Source: JAKPRU01 sp029568995 (lineage in GTDB: Bacteria > Hinthialibacterota > Hinthialibacteria > Hinthialibacterales > JAKPRU01). From it: DNA of 9,638 nucleotides. Below, in pieces: positions 5,321 through 9,638 of this stretch (positions are counted from its first letter, which is position 1; each line of letters starts with the position of its first letter). Both the position numbers and the translations under genes were made by a program. The notes below the pieces were generated by a model that ran no database searches, was not told where the DNA came from, and worked only from the letters and a program-made list of their open reading frames with translations. Where the stretch lies: assembly GCA_035430965.1 (NCBI GenBank), contig DAOMHQ010000196.1, positions 1-9,638 of the forward strand. The letters are read 5' to 3'.

Positions 5321-5985
5321 CAGACAATAGCCTCCTCGGTTTCCTCTTCCTTCGGGCGATCTCCGATCACTTCCCCCTTAAAGATCCAGACTTTCACACC
5401 AATTTGTCCATACGTGGTTCGCGCTTCCGCAAATCCGTAATCGATATCCGCCCGGAGGGTGTGCAGCGGCACGCGTCCCTCGCGATACCATTCCGTGCGG
5501 GACATCTCCGCACCGCCCAGACGACCCGCCACCATCACTTTGACCCCCTGCGCACCGGCACCCATGGTGGCCTGCTGCGCTTTCTTGAGGGCGCGACGGA
5601 ACGAGACGCGTCGGACCAGCTGCATAGCGATATTCTCCGCGACCAGCTGGGCCTCCATGTCGGGAGATTTCACTTCTTTGATGGTGATATGGACCTGACG
5701 GTCCGTCAGACGAGCCAGGATTTTCTTCAGCCGCTCGACTTCGGAGCCTTTTCGACCGATGATGATTCCAGGCCGGGCTGCATGGATATTGATACGCATC
5801 CGTTGCGTGAATCGTTCGATCTCGACGCGACTGATCGCCGCGTGAGCGAGACGTTTCTTGATGGCTTCGCGGATCGCCAAGTCCTCATGAAGGAACCCGG
5901 CATAATCCCGCTCGGCGTACCACCGCGAACTCCAATCCTTGATGAAGCCCAACCTGAATCCGTATGGATGAACCTTTTGTCCCAT
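5320..5985 (-). CDS. rpsC: 30S ribosomal protein S3 (uS3)
   Basis: S3 lies in the 30S head at the mRNA entry channel, where with S4 and S5 it contributes helicase activity. The 221-residue product begins MGQKVHPYGFRLGFIKDW (1-18). It has a KH type II domain with the GRKG loop at 77-80 inside RPGIIIGRKGSEVE (71-84), and the C-terminal signature GRLGGAEMSRTEWYREGRVP (154-173) with LRADIDYGFAEA (177-188). The tail from about 210 is acidic (EEETEE), a common feature. I chose the ATG at 5983-5985, preceded by GGAGAG; the adjacent in-frame TTG would only add one Met. At 140-147 it reads TMGAGAQG where AMRAGAKG is frequent. The gap to rplV is 44 bases. The 3' end overlaps rplP by one base. Confidence 0.98.
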   Translation of the reverse strand: MGQKVHPYGFRLGFIKDWSSRWYAERDYAGFLHEDLAIREAIKKRLAHAAISRVEIERFTQRMRINIHAARPGIIIGRKGSEVERLKKILARLTDRQVHITIKEVKSPDMEAQLVAENIAMQLVRRVSFRRALKKAQQATMGAGAQGVKVMVAGRLGGAEMSRTEWYREGRVPLHTLRADIDYGFAEARTTYGQIGVKVWIFKGEVIGDRPKEEETEEAIV

Positions 5986-6029
5986 CAAAACTCTCCGTAT
6001 CGGCCCGTCGGTCTCTTTCTGCCTTTCGT

Positions 6030-6392
6030 TTATTCCGTGGGAGCCAATTCCACCGTAACGTGGCTCATTTGCTTGCGTATCAACGCGGGGCGTCCCCGAA
6101 AGCCGGGACGTCTGCGTACGAACGATCCGGCTCCATCAACACAGATGGTTCGGACATACAGTTCGTCCGTAGCATACTCGGTTCTCTCTTCCGCGTTGGC
6201 GGCCGCCGATTTGATCAGTTTGAGCAGAATCGGGGCGGCCCGCTTGTTGACAAACCGGAGCACGCTGACCGCTTCGTCGTATTTCTTACCGCGAACGAGA
6301 TCGGCCACGAGACGCATTTTGGTCGGCGAGATCCGCACACGCTGCAACCGTGCGCTCATGGTTCGGGGTTCCCGTCGTTTCTCTTTGCCCAT
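6030..6392 (-). CDS. rplV: 50S ribosomal protein L22 (uL22), divergent tunnel hairpin tip
   Basis: L22 spans the large subunit. Its long beta hairpin, together with the L4 loop, forms the constriction of the peptide exit tunnel, the region involved in macrolide susceptibility and nascent-chain stalling. The 120-residue product has the globular part with RVRISPTKMRLVADLVRGKK (18-37), RFVNKRAAPILLKLIKSAAA (46-65) and NAEER (66-70). The hairpin runs over about 82-114, ending RKQMSHVTVEL (106-116). The hairpin tip reads RRPGFRGRPALI (94-105), where the common consensus is PRAxGRA-like. I chose the ATG at 6390-6392, with AAGGA eight bases upstream. A second ATG at 6357-6359 would remove 11 basic residues but has no clear binding site. 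The gap to rpsS is 32 bases. Confidence 0.97.
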   Translation of the reverse strand: MGKEKRREPRTMSARLQRVRISPTKMRLVADLVRGKKYDEAVSVLRFVNKRAAPILLKLIKSAAANAEERTEYATDELYVRTICVDGAGSFVRRRPGFRGRPALIRKQMSHVTVELAPTE

Positions 6393-6400
6393 TGTACCAG

Positions 6401-6405
6401 TCCTT
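6401..6405 (-). promoter_or_regulatory. Ribosome binding site of rplV, decides the start
   Basis: AAGGA on the minus strand lies eight bases before the ATG at 6392. The alternative ATG at 6359 is preceded by GACGGGAACCCCGAAC without a well-placed GGAG. This favours the 120-residue L22. Confidence 0.6.
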
Positions 6406-6424
6406 CGGTTTCGAATAATCCGCG

Positions 6425-6709
6425 TTATTTCTGCCTGAGAATGCGAGCCGTCTTCCCGCCGTGCGCTCGGAACGTACGAGTCGGGGAAAATTCGCCTAAT
6501 TTGTGCCCGACCATGTTTTCCGTGAGGTACACCGGAACGAATTTCTTTCCGTTGTACACGGCGATGGTGTGGCCGACCATCTCGGGGACAACGGTGCAGC
6601 TTCTGGCCCAAGTTTTCAGGACCTGCTTCTTGTTCTCCACATTGAGCGCTTCGATCCTTGTGAGGAGCTTCTTATCGATATAAGGACCTTTACGCAATGA
6701 TCGTCCCAT
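6425..6709 (-). CDS. rpsS: 30S ribosomal protein S19 (uS19)
   Basis: S19 sits in the 30S head, pairs with S13 and contacts A-site tRNA and the 50S bridge. The 94-residue product starts MGRSLRKGPYIDKKLL (1-16). It contains KTWARSCTVVPEMVGHTIAV (32-51), YNGKKFVPVYLTENMVGHKL (52-71) and the terminal GEFSPTRTFRAHGG (72-85). These are nearly consensus throughout. The ATG at 6707-6709 has AGGAG six bases upstream, and the gap from rplB is 29 bases. It ends in TAA. Placement between L2 and L22 is canonical. No unusual features. Confidence 0.99.
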   Translation of the reverse strand: MGRSLRKGPYIDKKLLTRIEALNVENKKQVLKTWARSCTVVPEMVGHTIAVYNGKKFVPVYLTENMVGHKLGEFSPTRTFRAHGGKTARILRQK

Positions 6710-6738
6710 GGCGATCTCCTCTGCTACTCATCCGAGTG

Positions 6739-7569
6739 TTATTTCTTTTTACGCCGTCGCTGAATAATCATCCGATCGGTCCGTTTGTTTCGTCTTGTCT
6801 TATAGCCCTTGGTCGGTTTTCCCCAGGGAGTGCAGGGATGCCGCCCGCCGGAGGATTTTCCTTCACCGCCGCCCAAAGGGTGATCGACGGGATTCATCGC
6901 CACACCGCGAACATGCGGTCGGCGTCCCAGCCATCGTGTCCGTCCGGCCTTCCCGATACTGATGTTCTCATGGTCCAGATTGCTGGCCTGGCCGATGGTA
7001 GCCCGGCAATCCAGGTGGACCATGCGGATTTCCCCGGAGGGAAGTTTAATCCGTCCGTATTTGCCTTCCTTGGCGACGACTTGCGCGCTGGTTCCGGCGG
7101 CTCGCGCCAGAGAGGCCCCTTTACCGAGTTTCAACTCCACCGCGTGAACAATAGTCCCATCCAGGATATTCCGGATGGGGAGGCAATTGCCCACGGCATG
7201 TTCCGCCTCCGGCCCCGACATGACGGTCTGGCCGGTTTTTAAACCGTCCGGCGCAATGATGTAGCGCTTCTCGCCATCGGCATAATGCAGCAGGGCGATA
7301 AACGCCGAGCGGTTGGGGTCGTACTCAATGGCGGCAACTTTCGCCGGGACACCGTCCTTGTTTCTGCGAAAATCGATGATCCGATACCGACGCTTATGGC
7401 CTCCGCCACGATGCCGGATTGTCATCCGACCAAGATTATTGCGACCGCCGGAGCTGTGAATCGATTCCGAGAGAGCGCGTTCCGGTTCCTTTTTGGTCAG
7501 GCCCTCATAGGTCAATACCGTCGCAAAACGTCGAGTGGAAGTGGTCGGTTTGTATGATTTAATAGGCAC
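6739..7569 (-). CDS. rplB: 50S ribosomal protein L2 (uL2), GTG start
   Basis: L2 is required for subunit association and for peptidyl transferase centre function. The 276-residue length is typical. Motifs in order are SGGRNNLGRMTIRHRGGGHK (40-59), RIIDFRRNKDG (63-73), EYDPNRSAFIALLHYADGEK (82-101), AGTSAQVVAKEGKY (158-171), and the C-terminal RGVAMNPVDHPLGGGEG (221-237) with HPCTPWGKPTKGY (244-256). His230 aligns with the E. coli residue usually numbered 229, implicated in activity. The next conserved His, in the usual DHPHGGG, is Leu here (position 232). The start is GTG (7567-7569), giving MPIKSYKPTT, which matches family starts; AAGGAG lies eight bases upstream. The gap from rplW is 14 bases. 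Confidence 0.99.
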   Translation of the reverse strand: MPIKSYKPTTSTRRFATVLTYEGLTKKEPERALSESIHSSGGRNNLGRMTIRHRGGGHKRRYRIIDFRRNKDGVPAKVAAIEYDPNRSAFIALLHYADGEKRYIIAPDGLKTGQTVMSGPEAEHAVGNCLPIRNILDGTIVHAVELKLGKGASLARAAGTSAQVVAKEGKYGRIKLPSGEIRMVHLDCRATIGQASNLDHENISIGKAGRTRWLGRRPHVRGVAMNPVDHPLGGGEGKSSGGRHPCTPWGKPTKGYKTRRNKRTDRMIIQRRRKKK

Positions 7570-7577
7570 CGCCCCTT

Positions 7578-7583
7578 CTCCTT
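7578..7583 (-). promoter_or_regulatory. Ribosome binding site of rplB, supports the GTG start
   Basis: AAGGAG on the minus strand, just after the TAA of rplW, lies eight bases before the GTG at 7569. It is close to the full consensus and confirms non-ATG initiation of L2. Confidence 0.8.
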
Positions 7584-7883
7584 TTATACAAAGTCAATCC
7601 GATGACCCGGCTTGAGGGTCACCATGGCTTTTTTCCATTTTTCCGTGCTTCCACTGACAAATCGCCGTCGCGCCCATCGCGTGACGCTCTTGCCGGAAAC
7701 AAGGATCGTACGGACACTTTTCACCTTGACACTGAAAGCCTCTTCGACCGCACGCTTGATGTCGATCTTGTTGGCTCCCATGGCGACACGGAACGTGTAC
7801 GTATTCGTCTTATCCGTCAGATTCGTCGAACGTTCCGTGAAAACGGCTTCCTGAATGATGTTGTGAGTTCCCGGGCTTCTCAT
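7584..7883 (-). CDS. rplW: 50S ribosomal protein L23 (uL23)
   Basis: L23 lies at the tunnel exit and is the main docking point for trigger factor, signal recognition particle and the translocon. The 99-residue product has an N-terminal AVFTERSTNL (13-22), corresponding to the usual P.(I/V)TEKS element, with Arg in place of Lys. YTFRVAMGANKIDIKRAVEE (29-48) and FSVKVKSVRTI (50-60) follow, then a basic tunnel-side loop (65-84) and a closing strand AMVTLKPGHRIDFV (86-99). Length is within the normal 93-100 range. Its ATG overlaps the rplD stop by one base (TGATG) and is preceded by AGGAGGGG about 6-8 bases upstream. It is therefore both coupled and independently primed. Identity is confident. 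Confidence 0.97.
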   Translation of the reverse strand: MRSPGTHNIIQEAVFTERSTNLTDKTNTYTFRVAMGANKIDIKRAVEEAFSVKVKSVRTILVSGKSVTRWARRRFVSGSTEKWKKAMVTLKPGHRIDFV

Positions 7884-8575
7884 CAGACTGCCCCTCCTAA
7901 CGCTTCCTGCAATTGCCGAACCGCCTCGCGCGTGATCACAACCGTTCTGGCCTGATCCACGTGCAGCGCCGAGATATCGCGCGCGGGCAACAGGTCCACC
8001 CTCTGCAAGTTCCGGACGGAGAGCAGAGCGGCCTGACTCGGCTGCACATCGAGCAGAAGAATCCGTCCGCTTCGCTCTGTTGTGCGACGTCGCCCGACGG
8101 GATTCTCCTTTTTCATTTTTCCGCGCAGTTCAAATCGTTCGAATGCTCTTGCGAAAACGGCCGTTTTCGGCTGACCGACATCGAGGCCGTCAAGGATCAC
8201 AAGATTACCGCCGCGATACTTCGCCGAGAGGGTCTGACGGAGAGCCTCCGCGCGCATTTTCTTTGGAATCCGCTGACGGTACGAACGGGGATGAGGGCCG
8301 AATTGCGTGGCCCCGCCCCGCATGTGCGGCGCACGGGTTGTGCCCTGGCGCGCCCACCCCGTTCCTTTTTGTCGAAACGGTTTCTTACCGCCACCCCGGA
8401 TGTCTTTGCGGTTTCGCGTGGAGGATGTTCCCTGACGCTGGTTGGCCCGATAGGCCACCAGGACCTGGCGAACCAAAGCCGGTTTCGGCTCCACTTCAAA
8501 TACCGCCGGAGACAACTCGATTGTTCCGGTCGTTTCTCTCTGCATATTGTATACTTCAGCCGTTGCCATCGTCAT
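7883..8575 (-). CDS. rplD: 50S ribosomal protein L4 (uL4), slightly long
   Basis: L4 shapes the exit-tunnel constriction through a long loop; in E. coli it also represses the S10 operon. The 230-residue product has AEVYNMQRETTGTIEL (6-21) and ANQRQGTSSTRNRKDIRGGG (44-63). The tunnel loop is KPFRQKGTGWARQG (65-78) with RAPHMRGGATQFGPHPR (81-97). PKKMRAEALRQTLS (104-117) and LVILDGL (125-131) follow, then a variable stretch (150-172), and LLSVRNLQRVDLLPARDI (184-201) near the end. Residue 74 is Trp where Arg is usual (GTGRAR). Residues about 150-169 look like a charged insertion; E. coli L4 has 201 residues. The ATG at 8573-8575 overlaps the rplC stop (ATGA) and lacks a Shine-Dalgarno site, so reinitiation is likely. 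An ATG two codons later is also possible. Confidence 0.96.
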   Translation of the reverse strand: MTMATAEVYNMQRETTGTIELSPAVFEVEPKPALVRQVLVAYRANQRQGTSSTRNRKDIRGGGKKPFRQKGTGWARQGTTRAPHMRGGATQFGPHPRSYRQRIPKKMRAEALRQTLSAKYRGGNLVILDGLDVGQPKTAVFARAFERFELRGKMKKENPVGRRRTTERSGRILLLDVQPSQAALLSVRNLQRVDLLPARDISALHVDQARTVVITREAVRQLQEALGGAV

Positions 8576-9225
8576 TTCGCTTTCGGCTTGGATTGACTTT
8601 TTGTTGTCGCCTTGACAATCACTATTCCGCCACTGGGACCGGGAACCGCTCCCCGGACGTACAGGATATGGTTTTCCGGATCCACCTGGTGGACTTCCAG
8701 ATTTTGCACGGTGGTCTTCTTCGCACCCAAGTGCCCCGGCAATCCATGCCCTTTGTATACACGAGAGGGCCACGCAGAAGCGCCAATGGATCCGGGCGCA
8801 CGGTGGAACATCGATCCGTGGGTATCCCGACCGCCTCGGAAGTTGTGTTTCGTAACAACTCCCGCGAATCCGCGCCCTTTCGAGATTCCCGAAACATCCA
8901 CGCGGTCGCCCGGCTCGAATCCCGCCACCGTCACATCCTGTCCAACCTGATACTCGTCAGGAGAGTCCAGTCGGAACTCCTTGAGAATCCGGTGCGGTTT
9001 TACCTTGGCCTTCTGGAAATGCCCGGCGATGGGTTGCCTGGGTCCCCGTGTCCGCTTGTCGGGTTCATATCCGACCTGGATGGCGCAGTAGCCGTCCCGG
9101 TCGGGTGTTTTTATCTGGACAATCGGGCATGGCCCGGCTTGAATGGCTGTAAGGGCAACTACATGCCCGTTCTGGCCGAACGCCTGGGTCATCCGAACTT
9201 TTTTTCCAATAATGGCCTTCAACAT
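8572..9225 (-). CDS. rplC: 50S ribosomal protein L3 (uL3)
   Basis: L3 is an assembly-initiating 50S protein whose extended loop approaches the peptidyl transferase centre. The 217-residue product starts MLKAIIGKKVRMTQAF (1-16). It has the barrel strand TAIQAGPCPIVQIKT (26-40) and GYCAIQVGYE (45-54), then VSGISKGRGFAGVVTKHNF (111-129). The central loop has GGRDTHGSMFHRAPGSIG (131-148), then PSRVYKGHGLPGHLG (153-167), and closes with TVQNLEVHQVDPENHILYVR (172-191). The site where E. coli has the methylated Gln150 (GQNQ) reads GASAW here, so a PrmB substrate is not present. I chose the ATG at 9223-9225, which has GGAGGAGG a few bases upstream. An upstream in-frame start would overlap rpsJ and add residues unlike the family. 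Confidence 0.98.
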   Translation of the reverse strand: MLKAIIGKKVRMTQAFGQNGHVVALTAIQAGPCPIVQIKTPDRDGYCAIQVGYEPDKRTRGPRQPIAGHFQKAKVKPHRILKEFRLDSPDEYQVGQDVTVAGFEPGDRVDVSGISKGRGFAGVVTKHNFRGGRDTHGSMFHRAPGSIGASAWPSRVYKGHGLPGHLGAKKTTVQNLEVHQVDPENHILYVRGAVPGPSGGIVIVKATTKSQSKPKAK

Positions 9226-9247
9226 GGCCTCCTCCACAGCCTCGATC

Positions 9248-9559
9248 CTAGAGTTTGATCTCCACATAAACACCTGCCGGCAAATCCAGATGCGTCAGCG
9301 CGTCCATGGTTTTCGGGCTCCAATCCTGTATATCCACGAGTCGCTTGTGAGCGCGAATCTCAAACTGCTCGCGGGATTTCTTGTCGACATGCGGGCCACG
9401 CAACACCGTGTACCGCGAGATATTGGTCGGCAGCGGGATCGGTCCGACGATCTTCGCTCCCGTGCGGCGCGCGGTTTCCACGATTTCCTTCGTCGATTGA
9501 TCCAGGACCCGATGGTCATACGCCTTCAGACGAATCCGAATCTTGTTGGGCTGTTCCAT
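9248..9559 (-). CDS. rpsJ: 30S ribosomal protein S10 (uS10, NusE)
   Basis: S10 is a 30S head protein and, as NusE, links transcription antitermination and NusG to the ribosome. The 103-residue length is typical. Visible motifs are KIRIRLKAYDHRVLD (6-20), IVETARRTGAKIVGPIPLPT (26-45), the long loop with YTVLRGPHVDKKSREQFEIR (50-69), HKRLVDI (71-77) and LTHLDLPAGVYVEIKL (88-103). The ATG at 9557-9559 is preceded by AAGGA at about nine bases. It lies only 23 bases after the tuf stop, so there is no space for the long regulatory leader found before rpsJ in E. coli. Co-transcription with tuf is likely. It ends in TAG. Confidence 0.99.
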   Translation of the reverse strand: MEQPNKIRIRLKAYDHRVLDQSTKEIVETARRTGAKIVGPIPLPTNISRYTVLRGPHVDKKSREQFEIRAHKRLVDIQDWSPKTMDALTHLDLPAGVYVEIKL

Positions 9560-9582
9560 AGTGGATCGTCCTTCCTTCCGGC

Positions 9583-9638
9583 CTATTCGATGATTTCCGC
9601 GACGACGCCGGCGCCGACGGTCCGACCGCCTTCCCGAA
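9583..9638 (-). CDS. tuf: Elongation factor Tu, last 18 codons (partial, runs off right edge)
   Basis: EF-Tu delivers aminoacyl-tRNA to the ribosomal A site. Only the C-terminal end is present, reading REGGRTVGAGVVAEIIE followed by TAG (9583-9585). This matches the end of domain 3 in bacterial EF-Tu (FAIREGGRTVGAGVV...). A tuf gene directly before rpsJ is the common str-S10 arrangement, with rpsL, rpsG and fusA expected further upstream. The fragment is too short to say whether another tuf copy exists. Because only 17 residues are visible, the call rests on this diagnostic tail and on context. Confidence 0.93.
   Translation of the reverse strand, partial: REGGRTVGAGVVAEIIE

Noticed and set aside
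5404..6438. A 344-codon plus-strand frame opposite rpsC and rplV
   Set aside because: Antisense to S3 and L22, with no domain or start signal.
6393..6611. A 73-residue N-terminal extension of L22
   Set aside because: It would overlap the 3' half of rpsS in another frame, has no family similarity, and a good ribosome binding site precedes the ATG at 6392.
8576..8773. A 66-residue N-terminal extension of L4
   Set aside because: It lies inside rplC in another frame and does not resemble L4; the ATGA junction gives the normal N-terminus.
8080..9258. A 392-codon plus-strand frame opposite rplD and rplC
   Set aside because: Antisense to L4 and L3; composition looks like complement translation, and there is no coherent protein.
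1..9638. An undescribed system, mobile element, CRISPR array or tRNA hidden in the block
   Set aside because: Every stretch longer than about 50 bases is covered by a recognised gene in canonical order, and no repeat array, transposase or tRNA-like sequence was seen.

Overview
The window is a continuous block of translation genes, all read on the minus strand. It runs from the last codons of an elongation factor Tu gene (right edge) through the complete S10 and spc ribosomal-protein clusters into the first 100 codons of secY (left edge). In transcription order the genes are: tuf (3' end), rpsJ, rplC, rplD, rplW, rplB, rpsS, rplV, rpsC, rplP, rpmC, rpsQ, rplN, rplX, rplE, rpsN, rpsH, rplF, rplR, rpsE, rpmD, rplO, secY (5' part). 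That is 21 complete ribosomal-protein genes and two partial flanking genes in the canonical bacterial order. Nothing is inserted or missing, and no frame is broken.

The organism is a bacterium with moderately high G+C (by eye a little over half), the standard genetic code (TAA, TGA and TAG are all used as stops) and clear GGAG-type ribosome binding sites. S14 is the short zinc-binding form with four cysteines. The presence of rpmD (L30) argues against Candidate Phyla Radiation bacteria, Cyanobacteria and Chlamydiae, which lack it. tuf sits directly upstream of rpsJ. I cannot name the phylum; a poorly sampled lineage is possible because several proteins depart from common consensus at well-known positions (L22 hairpin tip, L4 tunnel loop, short L24, short L15 N-terminus).

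Region by region: positions 9583-9638 hold the tuf end; 4387-9559 hold the S10 group (rpsJ to rpsQ); 329-4368 hold the spc group (rplN to rplO); 1-300 hold the start of secY. Intergenic gaps are 13-51 nt, and five junctions overlap by 1 or 4 nt (ATGA, TGATG, TAATG), so strong translational coupling is likely. No gene-free stretch exceeds about 50 bases. I found no promoter, tRNA, mobile element, CRISPR array or rho-independent terminator. The S10 and spc groups therefore appear to be read as one transcript that starts upstream of the window.

The products build the 30S head and body (S3, S5, S8, S10, S14, S17, S19) and the 50S core, exit tunnel and central protuberance (L2-L6, L14-L16, L18, L22-L24, L29, L30). 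SecY is the membrane channel that docks at the tunnel exit near L23, L24 and L29. I see no undescribed system here. The points worth a second look are small: divergent tunnel-loop residues, truncated termini, start-codon choices and small intergenic hairpins.
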